Assembly (NCBI RefSeq): GCF_027627575.1
Contig: NZ_CP114065.1
Location: forward strand, 5,952,001-6,016,000
DNA from: Kribbella sp. CA-293567
Lineage (GTDB): Bacteria > Actinomycetota > Actinomycetes > Propionibacteriales > Kribbellaceae
DNA: 64,000 nt
Direction of reading: 5' to 3'
The notes below the pieces were generated by a model. That model was not told the origin of the DNA. It worked only from the letters and a program-made list of their open reading frames with translations, and did not search any database. Below, in pieces: positions 18,043 through 26,544 of this stretch. Each line of letters opens with the position of its first letter. Position 1 is the first letter of the stretch. The position numbers were made by a program, and so were the translations under genes.

Positions 18043-19509
18043 TCAACGGGTGCGGTACTGCGCGGCGTCGAAGCGTTTGGTCAACTGCCGGAAGCGGAAG
18101 GTGAACGAGGGCCAGAGCGTGGTGTTGCGACCCTTGGCGTCCAGGTACCAACTGCTGCAGCCGCCGCGGGTCCAGATCGTGTTGCGCATCGACGACCGGA
18201 CCCGGTCGACGAACTCGCGCTGCACCTCCGGCCGGACCTCCACCTCTCGTACCCCGGTCGCGTCCATCGTCTTGAGCGCGTCCAGGATGTAGGCGATCTG
18301 GGACTCGATCATGAACACCATCGAGCTGTGGCCGAGGCCGGTGTTCGGCCCGATCAGCAGGAAGAAGTTGGGGAAGCCGGCGACCGCCGTGCCCAGGTGC
18401 GCTTCCATCCCGTCGGCCCACGCCTCCCGCAGCGTCCGGCCGTCGCGACCGTGCAGCATGTCCATCACCGGCAGGTCGGTGACCCGGAAGCCGGTGCCGT
18501 AGATGATCGTGTCGACCTCGTGCTTCACCCCGTCATCGGTGACGATCCCGGTCGGGGTGACCTCGTGGATCGAGTCGGTGACGACCTCGACGTTCGGCTG
18601 GGCAAGGGCCGGGTAGTAGTCGGCGGAGAGCAGCACCCGCTTGCAGCCGAGAGTGAAGTCCGGCGTCAGCTTGGCGCGCAGTTCAGGATCCCGGACCTGC
18701 TCCTGCAGGTGCCGCTCGGCGACCCGCTGGCCGAGTTTCATCAGGGCCGGAATCTTGGCGAAGGCGAGCACGGTCGACTCACGGGTCCAGTAGACGCCGG
18801 CTCGCGCGGCCTTCTGCGCCAGGGGAAACGCTCGGTAGATCCGTCGCTCCGCCGCACTGATCCTGCGGTCCGGTCGCGGCATGACCCACGGCGGCGTCCG
18901 CTGGAAGAGATGCAACTCCTCGACGTCGGGCTGGATCGCCGGGACGAACTGGATCGCCGACGCGCCGGTGCCGATGACGGCGACCTTGCGGCCACTCAGA
19001 TCCAGATCATGGTTCCACTGCGCGGAGTGGAAGACCTCTCCCTCGAACGACTCGATCCCGGGCAGCTTCGGCACCGCCGGCTCGGCCAGCGGTCCCATCC
19101 CGGACAGCACCACCTCGGCGGTGAAATCACCCTGACTGGTGTGCACGAGCCAGTGATCGCCCTGCCAGTGCGCCGACTCGACCGCGTGCCCGAACCGGAT
19201 GTGCGGCCGGACCCGGAAGCCGTCGGTCACCTTCTGCAGGTACGCCTCGATCTCCGGCTGCGGCGAGAAGGTCCTCGACCACTCCGGGTTGGGCGCGAAG
19301 GAGAACGAGTACAGGTGCGACGGGACGTCACAGCGGCACCCCGGATAGGTGTTGTCCCGCCAGGTCCCGCCGACGTCCTCCGCCCGCTCCAGAACGACGA
19401 AGTCGTGGTAGCCGGCCTGCTTCAGCCGGACCGCCATCCCGATCCCGGCGAACCCGGTGCCGATCACCACGATCCGGTGCCGCTGAGCGGTCGCGGACTG
19501 AGCAGTCAA
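18043..19509 (-). CDS. Flavin-containing (Baeyer-Villiger-type) monooxygenase
   Basis: 488 residues. The FAD site GTGFAGIG is at residues 17-24, DVGGTWRDNTYPGCRCDVPSHLYSFSF is typical of the family, the Baeyer-Villiger fingerprint FEGEVFHSAQW (FxGxxxHxxxW) is complete at 155-165, and the NADPH site GTGASAIQ starts at 180. It would insert oxygen next to a ketone or oxidise a soft nucleophile using NADPH and O2. The substrate is unknown. The TTG start at 19509 follows a GGAGG ribosome site. It is divergent from a TetR regulator across a strong operator. Confidence 0.9.
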   Translation of the reverse strand: MTAQSATAQRHRIVVIGTGFAGIGMAVRLKQAGYHDFVVLERAEDVGGTWRDNTYPGCRCDVPSHLYSFSFAPNPEWSRTFSPQPEIEAYLQKVTDGFRVRPHIRFGHAVESAHWQGDHWLVHTSQGDFTAEVVLSGMGPLAEPAVPKLPGIESFEGEVFHSAQWNHDLDLSGRKVAVIGTGASAIQFVPAIQPDVEELHLFQRTPPWVMPRPDRRISAAERRIYRAFPLAQKAARAGVYWTRESTVLAFAKIPALMKLGQRVAERHLQEQVRDPELRAKLTPDFTLGCKRVLLSADYYPALAQPNVEVVTDSIHEVTPTGIVTDDGVKHEVDTIIYGTGFRVTDLPVMDMLHGRDGRTLREAWADGMEAHLGTAVAGFPNFFLLIGPNTGLGHSSMVFMIESQIAYILDALKTMDATGVREVEVRPEVQREFVDRVRSSMRNTIWTRGGCSSWYLDAKGRNTTLWPSFTFRFRQLTKRFDAAQYRTR

Positions 19510-19536
19510 TGGGTGCCTCCGGAGGGATCGGGAGAG

Positions 19537-19569
19537 AACTTACTCCGAGTAAGTTACTCCGGGTCAGTT
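19537..19569. promoter_or_regulatory. Two overlapping TetR-type operators
   Basis: Site 1 (19537-19555) is a perfect palindrome: AACTTACTC-C-GAGTAAGTT. Site 2 (19551-19569), AAGTTACTCCGGGTCAGTT, matches site 1 at 16 of 19 bases, is offset by 14 bases and shares 5 bases with it. Site 2 runs into the TAGAGT -10 box (19569-19574) of the TetR gene. The array fits autorepression plus control of the divergent monooxygenase. Confidence 0.72.
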
Positions 19570-19580
19570 AGAGTGTGCAA

Positions 19581-20210
19581 GTGACCTCGACCACGGACGG
19601 CGCAGTACCGGTGAAGCGCCGACGGGACCGCGCGGCACGGGAACTGGAGATCCTGGACGCCGCCGAGCGGATCTTCGGCGAACGGGGCTACCAGGGCACC
19701 TCGATGGACGACGTCGCAGCAGAGGTGGGCGTCTCCAAACCGCTGATCTACCAGTACTACGGCTCGAAGGACGGCCTGTTCCTCGCCTGCCTGTCCCGGC
19801 TCCGCGCGCAACTCCTGGACGCGGTGTCCGACGCGGTCCTCGGCGCCGCCGACCCCGAGCAGGCCATGTACGCCGGTTTCCTTGCCTGGTTCACCTTCCT
19901 GGACGATCACCCCCGTGCCTGGGCAGTGCTGGTCGACGAAGGCATGCTGGCAGCCGGCCCGGCCGCACAGGCAGCCGACGAAGTCCGGGCGGAGTTCGTC
20001 GCCCTGATCGCCACCATGGTCCGGCTCAACCTGCCCGCCGGCCGCCCGGCGGATGAGGAAGAGATCCAGATCGTGGCCCAGACCGTCTCCGGCGCCACCG
20101 AACGGCTGGCCGTCTGGCGCACCCGTAACGGCGGCACCCCGTCCGCCGAGAAGGTCGCCACCACGCTCCAGCAACTCCTCTGGCAAGGCCTGGACTCACT
20201 CCGCCGCTGA
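19581..20210 (+). CDS. TetR-family transcriptional regulator
   Basis: 209 residues. The DNA-binding domain reads ILDAAERIFGERGYQGTSMDDVAAEVGVSKPLIYQYYGSKDGLFLACL (about residues 25-75), followed by a helical ligand domain. GTG 19581 is chosen over GTG 19575 because TAGAGT (19569-19574) lies 6 bases upstream, giving a leaderless start. It is divergent from the monooxygenase and probably represses it and itself through the tandem sites at 19537-19569. The inducer is likely the oxygenase substrate or a relative. Confidence 0.88.
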   Translation: MTSTTDGAVPVKRRRDRAARELEILDAAERIFGERGYQGTSMDDVAAEVGVSKPLIYQYYGSKDGLFLACLSRLRAQLLDAVSDAVLGAADPEQAMYAGFLAWFTFLDDHPRAWAVLVDEGMLAAGPAAQAADEVRAEFVALIATMVRLNLPAGRPADEEEIQIVAQTVSGATERLAVWRTRNGGTPSAEKVATTLQQLLWQGLDSLRR

Positions 20211-20231
20211 GGCCGTGATCTCATTCAGTTC

Positions 20232-21086
20232 GTGCGTACAGTGCGGATGCCGCCGACGGCGATGGTGCTGGGCGGCGTGGTTTCCGTGCAGTTCGGTGGA
20301 GCTCTGGCCGCCCGGCTGATCGAGGACCTGGGGGCCGCGGGCACCGTTGCGCTGCGACTCGCTCTTGCGGTCCCGATTCTGTTGCTGGTCGCCCGCCCCA
20401 ACCTGCGCAACCGCAGCAAAGGCGACCTCCTGGCGGTAGTTGCCTTCGGCACCGTGCTCGGCCTGATGAACCTCTCCTTCTACCTCTCTCTGGAGAGACT
20501 GCCGCTCGGCGTAGCGGTCACCATCGAGTTCATCGGCCCGCTCGGCCTGGCCGCGGCACTGTCACGCAAGCGGCGGGACCTGATCGCCGTGGCCGGCGCT
20601 GCCCTCGGCGTCGTCCTGGTGAACGGTCACGAGTTGTCGAAGGTCGACTGGCTCGGCGTCGGCTTCGCCGCGTTCGCCGGTCTGCTCTGGGCCTGCTACA
20701 TCCTGCTCAGCGCGGAAACCGGCCGCCGCTTCGCCCAGCTCGACGGTCTCGCACTCGCGATGGTGGTCAGCACCTTCATCACCGCTCCCCTGGGACTCGT
20801 CACCGCGGGCGGCGAACTGCTCCACTGGCACTCACTCGCGATCGGCCTGGCGATCGCGATTCTCTCGTCGGTCCTGCCCTACTCGCTCGAGACACTGGCG
20901 CTGCGCCGGATGAAGCCGGTGGTCTTCGGGATCCTGATGAGCATCGAGCCCGCGGTGGGCGCGACGGCCGGCTATCTGGTCCTCGGTCAGCGCCTCGCGG
21001 CCGTCCAGTTCGCCGGTATGGCCTGCGTGGTCGCCGCCTCGATCACCATCACCCGCACCGCGCGAACCGAGGCCCCGGAGATCTGA
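20232..21086 (+). CDS. EamA-family (RhtA-like) transporter
   Basis: 284 residues, ten hydrophobic helices in two EamA repeats. The second-helix region RPNLRNRSKGDLLAVVAFGTVLGLMNLSFYLSLERLPLGVAVTIEFIGPLGLA is close to the RhtA threonine/homoserine exporter pattern, and VLPYSLETLALRRMKPVVFGILMSIEPAVGATAGYLVLGQ repeats it. It probably exports a small polar metabolite. GTG 20232 starts 21 bases after the TetR stop; it could be cotranscribed with that gene. Confidence 0.83.
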   Translation: MRTVRMPPTAMVLGGVVSVQFGGALAARLIEDLGAAGTVALRLALAVPILLLVARPNLRNRSKGDLLAVVAFGTVLGLMNLSFYLSLERLPLGVAVTIEFIGPLGLAAALSRKRRDLIAVAGAALGVVLVNGHELSKVDWLGVGFAAFAGLLWACYILLSAETGRRFAQLDGLALAMVVSTFITAPLGLVTAGGELLHWHSLAIGLAIAILSSVLPYSLETLALRRMKPVVFGILMSIEPAVGATAGYLVLGQRLAAVQFAGMACVVAASITITRTARTEAPEI

Positions 21087-21180
21087 CTCACCGGAAGTCA
21101 TCGGATCTCCGCGCTGAGAATGCGCATTCTTATCGCTGCCCACGTCTTGACGCGGGTGAGACATCCCAGCAAACTTGCCA

Positions 21181-21207
21181 TGACTTCGGTCAGATCTCTT
21201 CTATATT
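21181..21207 (+). promoter_or_regulatory. Candidate promoter of the chitinase gene
   Basis: TATATT (21202-21207) is a good -10; the best -35 candidates are TGACTT (21181-21186, 15-base spacer) or TTGCCA (21175-21180, 21-base spacer), both off the ideal 17. The leader would be about 140 bases and G+C rich. I see no DasR-type site. The 263-base gap 21087-21349 holds no gene. Confidence 0.35.
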
Positions 21208-21349
21208 CACCTTCGCAACAGCCGCCCCCGGAAGGTGTTCGAGAAGACGTACCGTCCGTTCGCCGCCCCCTGCGACCGGTCGGGGTTCGTCGATCGTCCC
21301 GAGCTGGACGGGTGCGGTGCGAAGGTCCCTCCGAAAGGACACCGCCCCC

Positions 21350-22774
21350 ATGAAGTCGTCAAGGATGAAGCTCCGAAGTCGAGTGGCCGTCGCGGCCCTC
21401 GCATTGGCCACCGGCGCCACCGGCCTGATCGCGACCTTCGCGCCTGCGCCGCCCGCCGACGCGGCCCCGACCGCCGCAGCCGCCCCCGCGGCGGCCAATG
21501 CCGCCGCCGCGCTGCCCGCGGGCTTCAAGAGCGTCGGCTACATGCCGTCGTGGTCCGGCAGCGTCAACTCGATCCAATACAGCAAGCTGACGCACATCAA
21601 CTACTCCTTCGCGCTGCCGAACGCGAACGGCAGCCTGCAGGGCATCCCGGACCCGGGCAAGCTGAGCCAGCTGGTCAGCCTCGGCCACCAGAACGGCGTC
21701 AAGGTCTCGCTGGCCATCGGTGGCTGGAACGACGGCAACGACTCGAACTTCGAGGCGCTCGCCGCCAACGCCGGCTCCCGGACCACCTTCGTGAACGCCG
21801 TGATGGGCGCGATCAACCAGTACAACCTGGACGGCGTCGACATCGACTGGGAGTACCCGGACCCGGGCACCTCCGGCAACAACTACACCGCGCTGATGCA
21901 GCAGCTGAGCAACACGCTGCGAGCCAACGGCAAGCTGCTCACCGCCGCGGTGGTCTCCGAGGGTGGCACCGCGAACGGCGTCCAGCCGGCCGTCTTCGGC
22001 TACGTCGACTGGCTGAACATCATGGCGTACGACGGCGGCAGCCCGCACGCCAACTACGACTGGTCCATCGCGGCGGCGAACTTCTGGAAGAACCGCGGTC
22101 TGCCGAAGGCCAAGACCGTCCTCGGTGTCCCGTTCTACAGCCGTCCGGGCTACCTGACCTACGCGCAGATCGTCGCGATGAACCCGAACAACGCGAACGT
22201 CGACTGCATCAACAGCGGCGGTCAGCAGTGCTACAACGGCATCCCGACCATCAAGCGCAAGACCCAGTGGGCCGTGGCCAACGCGGGCGGCATCATGAAC
22301 TGGGAGCTGTCCCAGGACACCACCGGCAGCACCTCGCTGGTGAGCGCGATCTTCGACGCGGCGGGTGGCACCACCGTCCCGCCGACCGGTAGGACCGGAG
22401 CGATCAAGGGCATCGGCGGCAAGTGCGTCGACGTGGCCGGCGGCAACAGCGCCAACGGCACCGCGGTCCAGCTGTGGACCTGCAACAGCAGCACCGCGCA
22501 GACCTGGACGGTCGGCAGCGACGGTACCGTGCGGGCGTTGGGCAAGTGCCTCGACGTCAACGCCGCCGGTACGGCGAACGGCTCGCTCGTCCAGCTCTAC
22601 GACTGCAACGGCACCGGCGCCCAGTCGTGGCAGCCGCAGTCGAACGGCAACCTGCGCAACCCGGCGTCCGGCAAGTGCCTGGATGCCACCGGCCAGAGCT
22701 CGGCCGACGGCACCCGGCTGCAGATCTGGACCTGTGGCACCAGCGCCAACCAGCTCTGGACCCTGCCGGCCTGA
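21350..22774 (+). CDS. Secreted GH18 chitinase with C-terminal CBM13 (ricin-B-type) domain
   Basis: 474 residues. A signal peptide (basic start MKSSRMKLRSR, hydrophobic core, cut near PPADAAP) is followed by an Ala/Pro linker. The GH18 barrel spans about 58-335, with SLAIGGW and the catalytic DGVDIDWE at 161-168 (Glu168 is the acid). The C-terminus (about 345-474) holds three ricin-B repeats with GKCVDVAGG, GKCLDVNAAG and GKCLDATGQ, each followed by a Q-x-W. It would hydrolyse chitin outside the cell. ATG 21350 has a GAAAGGAC ribosome site. Confidence 0.94.
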   Translation: MKSSRMKLRSRVAVAALALATGATGLIATFAPAPPADAAPTAAAAPAAANAAAALPAGFKSVGYMPSWSGSVNSIQYSKLTHINYSFALPNANGSLQGIPDPGKLSQLVSLGHQNGVKVSLAIGGWNDGNDSNFEALAANAGSRTTFVNAVMGAINQYNLDGVDIDWEYPDPGTSGNNYTALMQQLSNTLRANGKLLTAAVVSEGGTANGVQPAVFGYVDWLNIMAYDGGSPHANYDWSIAAANFWKNRGLPKAKTVLGVPFYSRPGYLTYAQIVAMNPNNANVDCINSGGQQCYNGIPTIKRKTQWAVANAGGIMNWELSQDTTGSTSLVSAIFDAAGGTTVPPTGRTGAIKGIGGKCVDVAGGNSANGTAVQLWTCNSSTAQTWTVGSDGTVRALGKCLDVNAAGTANGSLVQLYDCNGTGAQSWQPQSNGNLRNPASGKCLDATGQSSADGTRLQIWTCGTSANQLWTLPA

Positions 22775-22830
22775 ACCAGCCGTCCGTCCTGAGCTGCTCG
22801 ACCCGAAGTGCTCGGCCTCGAGCTGAGCCG

Positions 22831-22868
22831 GCCCGGGAGGTCTCCATCCATCACGGAGCCTCCCGGGC
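22831..22868 (+). terminator. Intrinsic-terminator-like hairpin after the chitinase gene
   Basis: GCCCGGGAGG (22831-22840) pairs with CCTCCCGGGC (22859-22868), extended by CTCC/GGAG after one bulged T; the loop is 9 bases. No long U-tract follows, as is common in actinobacteria. Confidence 0.65.
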
Positions 22869-22924
22869 TGTTCGGTACCGTCCGTAGTCAGTCCTTCGCC
22901 GTGCTCGGCAGGCAGCCGCCTCTG

Positions 22925-22953
22925 GTGACTCGTCCGGGCCGGTGATTTAGGCT
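22925..22953 (+). promoter_or_regulatory. Candidate promoter of the molybdoenzyme gene
   Basis: GTGACT (22925-22930), a 17-base spacer, then TAGGCT (22948-22953). The leader is about 22 bases and includes a GGAAAGG ribosome site before ATG 22982. Confidence 0.4.
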
Positions 22954-22981
22954 GGCGGTTCGGGGGGAAAGGGGTCGGCAC

Positions 22982-24076
22982 ATGTCGGTTGAGCAGTTCA
23001 GCGTCAAGGCGAGGTTGGCGGACACAGGCGAGGGAATCACCGGGGACGAGCTGCAGCTGGCGGCTCGCAACCACGGGATTCCGCTGGAGGCGCTGCGGTA
23101 CGAGCTGACGCCGCCCGGACTGCACTACGTGCTGGTGCACTACGACATCCCGGCGACCAACGCCGCGACCTGGCGACTGACCGTCGATGGTTGCGTCGAG
23201 CAACCGTTGTCGTTCGGGCTGACCGAGCTGCGGGCGATGGCCCGGCGGACGATCCGGGTCACCCTGGAGTGCGCGGGCAACGGCCGGGCCGCACTGCAGC
23301 CGCGGCCGATCAGTCAGCCGTGGTTGATGGAGGCGGTCGGCACCGCGGAGTGGACCGGCGTACCGCTGGCGGAGCTGCTCCGGTCGGCCGGGATCGGCAA
23401 GGACGCGATCGACGTGGTCTTCACCGGCGCGGACCACGGGTTCGAGCGAGGTGTCGAGCAGGACTTCCAGCGTGGGCTCTCGCTCGCCGACGCCCTCGAC
23501 TCCGGGGCGATCGTGGCCTGGGAGATGAACGGCGCTCCGCTCCCGCCGCAGCACGGCTATCCGCTGCGGCTGATCGTGCCGGGGTGGTACGGGATGGCCA
23601 GCGTGAAGTGGCTGCGCTCGATCGAGCTGATCGACCACGAGTTCACCGGCTACCAGAACGCCGTCGCGTACCGGCTCCGCCACCAGGCCGACGAGGTCGG
23701 CGTCGCGGTCACCCGGATCGAGCCGCGCGCCCTGCTGATCCCGCCCGGGCACCCCGACTTCCAGAGCCGGCACCGGTTCGTGGACGCCGGGCCGGTCGTC
23801 CTGCAGGGCCGGGCCTGGTCCGGCTGGGCACCGATCGAGCGGGTCGAGGTCAGCGTCGACGCCGGAGTCAGCTGGCACGACGCCAAACTGGAGGCCGACA
23901 GCAATGACCTGGCCTGGCGCGGATTCTCGTTCGACTGGGACGCCGTACCGGGCGAGCACGTGCTGACCGTCCGCGCCCACGACCGCAGCGGCCGGGTGCA
24001 GCCCGTCGAGGCCCCCTGGAACCGCGGCGGCTTCGCCAACAACTCGGCGCAGCGGATCACCGTTCTGGTCCGCTGA
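22982..24076 (+). CDS. Sulfite-oxidase-like molybdopterin oxidoreductase
   Basis: 364 residues. The molybdopterin domain includes HYDIPATNAATWRLTVDGCVEQP, the Mo-ligand cysteine in VTLECAGNGR (about residue 98), and GYPLRLIVPGWYGMASVKWLRSIEL. The last ~110 residues form the Ig-like dimerisation domain (RAWSGWAPIERVEVSVDAGVSWHDAKLE). There is no Tat or Sec signal and no heme domain, so this is a cytosolic sulfite-oxidase-type enzyme. Substrate and electron acceptor are unknown. Confidence 0.9.
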   Translation: MSVEQFSVKARLADTGEGITGDELQLAARNHGIPLEALRYELTPPGLHYVLVHYDIPATNAATWRLTVDGCVEQPLSFGLTELRAMARRTIRVTLECAGNGRAALQPRPISQPWLMEAVGTAEWTGVPLAELLRSAGIGKDAIDVVFTGADHGFERGVEQDFQRGLSLADALDSGAIVAWEMNGAPLPPQHGYPLRLIVPGWYGMASVKWLRSIELIDHEFTGYQNAVAYRLRHQADEVGVAVTRIEPRALLIPPGHPDFQSRHRFVDAGPVVLQGRAWSGWAPIERVEVSVDAGVSWHDAKLEADSNDLAWRGFSFDWDAVPGEHVLTVRAHDRSGRVQPVEAPWNRGGFANNSAQRITVLVR

Positions 24077-24300
24077 TGCCACCGCGGCCGCCAGCTGTTG
24101 CTAAGAGCAACCAACTCGGCCTGAGCGCTCCCATTGGTCAGTTGCCCGAACGAGACGGCCGGATCGCGGCGGTCCCGGTCGGAGTACTGACCGGCACCGC
24201 CGCTGCCCTCTCCACAGGTCTCCTGCTGCTGACGGCCGGCTTCGTGCTCACCGTCCTGCACTGGCAACTCGCCAGCCGCCGCTACAGCAGCGCTGGTTAG
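24076..24300 (+). CDS. Possible small single-helix membrane protein
   Basis: 74 residues. The start overlaps the molybdoenzyme stop by one base (TGATG), suggesting coupling. One helix (VLTGTAAALSTGLLLLTAGFVLTVLHW) is predicted. No family recognised; a membrane anchor or electron-transfer partner is speculation. It fills an otherwise empty gap, and its stop overlaps the convergent binding-protein gene by 4 bases. It could still be a chance frame. Confidence 0.42.
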   Translation: MPPRPPAVAKSNQLGLSAPIGQLPERDGRIAAVPVGVLTGTAAALSTGLLLLTAGFVLTVLHWQLASRRYSSAG

Positions 24301-25652
24301 GAGTTCGCGGACAGGATCTGGTTGACGTCCTCATTGGCCTGGACCAGCGAGCTGGGATCGGACTCGAAGCCGAGCACCGACTCCATCGCCGGCGTCATCA
24401 CCGCGGTGACGTCGGCCGCGTTCGGATTGGCCGGATACGGGAAGACGTCGCCCGCCGTGACCGGTTCGAGGAAGGGCGCGATGTCCCAGCCCGCCTTGGC
24501 GAAGGCAGCCGTCGCCGCCGGCATGCTGGCACTGACCGCGGGGAAGACGACTCCGGCCTCGGCGACGACGTCCTGAGCCTGTTGCGAGCCGAGGAACTTC
24601 ACCCACGCCCAGGACGCCTCCTTGCGGCTGGTGCCCGCCCAGATGCTGTCGGCCAGTCCGTTCATCATCGACATCCGCTTGCCGTTCGGTCCCTGCGGCA
24701 GCCGCGCCAGCTTCGTCTTCACCTGCTTGAGCTGACCGTAGGTGCCGAGCATCCACGAGCCGTTCGGGGTGATCCCGTACTTGCCCGCGCCGAAGGTGGC
24801 GGTGATGTCGATTCCCGACTTCGCCTGCGCGAGCGTCGGCATGTAGCCCTTGGTGATCAGTCCACGCCACCAGCTGATCGTCTCGGTGAACTTCGGATCG
24901 CCGTAGAAGAACTTGGTGCCCCACGGTTCGCCCTCGGAGTACTTCCAGCCGTTGGACGCGGCGTACCAGCTCCAGCTGGTCTGCCCGTCCGCACCACCCG
25001 CGTCGCCGAAGCCGAGGCCGTAGACCTTGATGTCGTCCTTGTCGAAGCCGGGCTGATCACCACGACGGCCCTTGCCGTCCACGGTGAGCCGGGCGACGAT
25101 CTGCTCGAACGTGCCGCCGTCGTTGGGGTTCCAGGTCATCGAGTTCAGCTGCTCGGTGCTGATCCCGGCCGCTTCGGTCAGCGCGGAGTTGTAGAAGTAG
25201 ACCTCGGTGTCGAAGTCCTTCGGCAATCCGTACCGCTTGCCGTCGGCACCGACCCAGCGGTCCGCCAGACCCTGCTGGTAGATGCCCAGATCGACGTTGT
25301 CCTTGGCGACGTAGTCGTCGATCGCGAGCACCTGGTCCTTGGCCGCGAACAGCGGGTACTTCGCCGAGTGCGACGTGAACACGTCGGGCGCCGTACCGGA
25401 GATGAAGCCGGTGACCAGCTTGTTCCAGTAGTCGTTCCAGCCGTTCTGCTCGATCTTGACCGAGTACTGCGGGTGCTGCCGCTCGAACAACTTGGCGCAC
25501 TCCAGGTACATCGGCAGCTGGGCGGCGTCCCAGAGCCAGTAGGAGATCTCCCCGTCGGGCCGGTCGGCCGCGCCGTTGTTGCAGCCGGCCACCGCCGAGG
25601 CGGCCAGGCCCGCGAGTCCGGCCTTCAGCAAGGTCCGTCGTGACAGGTTCAT
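24297..25652 (-). CDS. ABC sugar transporter, substrate-binding lipoprotein
   Basis: 451 residues of the family-1 extracellular binding protein fold. The N-terminus has a twin-arginine motif (SRRTLLKAG) and a lipobox (AVAGC), so it is probably exported by Tat and lipid-anchored. Core segments include SYWLWDAAQLPMYLECAKLF, GWNDYWNKLVTGFISGTAPDVF and LPKDFDTEVYFYNSALTEAAG. It would bind an oligosaccharide, plausibly an alpha-galactoside given the GH36 in the operon. ATG 25652 is preferred to GTG 25661 because GAGGTGG sits at the right distance. It is the last gene of the operon. Confidence 0.9.
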   Translation of the reverse strand: MNLSRRTLLKAGLAGLAASAVAGCNNGAADRPDGEISYWLWDAAQLPMYLECAKLFERQHPQYSVKIEQNGWNDYWNKLVTGFISGTAPDVFTSHSAKYPLFAAKDQVLAIDDYVAKDNVDLGIYQQGLADRWVGADGKRYGLPKDFDTEVYFYNSALTEAAGISTEQLNSMTWNPNDGGTFEQIVARLTVDGKGRRGDQPGFDKDDIKVYGLGFGDAGGADGQTSWSWYAASNGWKYSEGEPWGTKFFYGDPKFTETISWWRGLITKGYMPTLAQAKSGIDITATFGAGKYGITPNGSWMLGTYGQLKQVKTKLARLPQGPNGKRMSMMNGLADSIWAGTSRKEASWAWVKFLGSQQAQDVVAEAGVVFPAVSASMPAATAAFAKAGWDIAPFLEPVTAGDVFPYPANPNAADVTAVMTPAMESVLGFESDPSSLVQANEDVNQILSANS

Positions 25653-25662
25653 CGAAGCCACC

Positions 25663-26544
25663 TCACTTGATCCCGGAGAAACCGATGGAGTTGGTGATCC
25701 GCCTGGCGAACGCCAGGAAGAGCAGGATCATCGGCAGCGCGGCGATCAGCGTCGCGGCCATCAGGCCGGCCCAGTCCGGACTGCCTTGCGGGGTCTGCGA
25801 TCGGAAGATGCCCAGGGCAACCGTGAGTACCCGGACCTGCTCCTGCTGACCGACCAGCAACGGCCAGAAGTAGTCGTTCCAGGAGTTGATGTAGGTCAGG
25901 ATCGCGAGCGTCGTGATCGGCGCCGCGCTCATCGGGATGATCATCCCGAAGAAGATCCGCCGGTGGCCGGCACCGTCGATCATCGCCGCCTCCTCCAGCT
26001 CCCGGCTGATGCCGAGGAAGAACTGGCGCAGGAAGAAGATCGCGAACGGGGTCATGAACGCGCTCGGCAGGATGATGCCGGCGAAGCTGTTCAGCAGCCC
26101 GAGGTTCTTGATCAGAACGAAGTTCGGCAGCGTGGTGAAGATCGGCGGCACCATCAGCGCGGCCAGGAACAGCGCGAACACCTTGTCCCGGCCGGGCCAG
26201 CGCAGCCGGGCGAACGCGTAGGCCGCCATGGCGCTGAAAAACACCTGGCAGACCGTCGTGACGGTTGCCACCACCAACGAGTTGCGCAGGTACAGCCAGA
26301 AGTTGACCGAGGCACCGGAGCCGCCCTGCGCCTGCGCCTCGGCGACGGTGGACAGGCCGAGCACCCGCTTGAAGGCGCCGAGCGTCGTCTCGACCGGGAG
26401 CAACGAGCCGGGGTGCCCGGCGAGCTGGGTGTTGTTCGACAGCGCCGTACGGATCATCCAGTAGAACGGGAAGAGGGTGAGAAGCATCAACACGATCAGG
26501 CAGGCCCAGGCGACCACGCGGCCCGGATTCACACGGGTCCTCAT
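25663..26544 (-). CDS. ABC sugar transporter permease (MalG type)
   Basis: 293 residues, six helices. The cytoplasmic EAA loop reads ELEEAAMIDGAGHRRIFFGMIIP (about 190-213), the contact for an ATPase. The C-terminus ends RRITNSIGFSGIK, typical of MalG-type proteins. A periplasmic insert after helix 1 carries a Gly/Ala/Gln-rich stretch (VAEAQAQGGSGAS). It overlaps the upstream permease by 4 bases. Confidence 0.93.
   Translation of the reverse strand: MRTRVNPGRVVAWACLIVLMLLTLFPFYWMIRTALSNNTQLAGHPGSLLPVETTLGAFKRVLGLSTVAEAQAQGGSGASVNFWLYLRNSLVVATVTTVCQVFFSAMAAYAFARLRWPGRDKVFALFLAALMVPPIFTTLPNFVLIKNLGLLNSFAGIILPSAFMTPFAIFFLRQFFLGISRELEEAAMIDGAGHRRIFFGMIIPMSAAPITTLAILTYINSWNDYFWPLLVGQQEQVRVLTVALGIFRSQTPQGSPDWAGLMAATLIAALPMILLFLAFARRITNSIGFSGIK

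Noticed and set aside
21359-24082. A reverse-strand open frame of about 900 codons across the chitinase and molybdoenzyme genes
   Set aside because: Its translation is low-complexity Arg/Gly/Asp/Val-rich with no domain, and it runs opposite two clear genes; it reflects high G+C at third codon positions.
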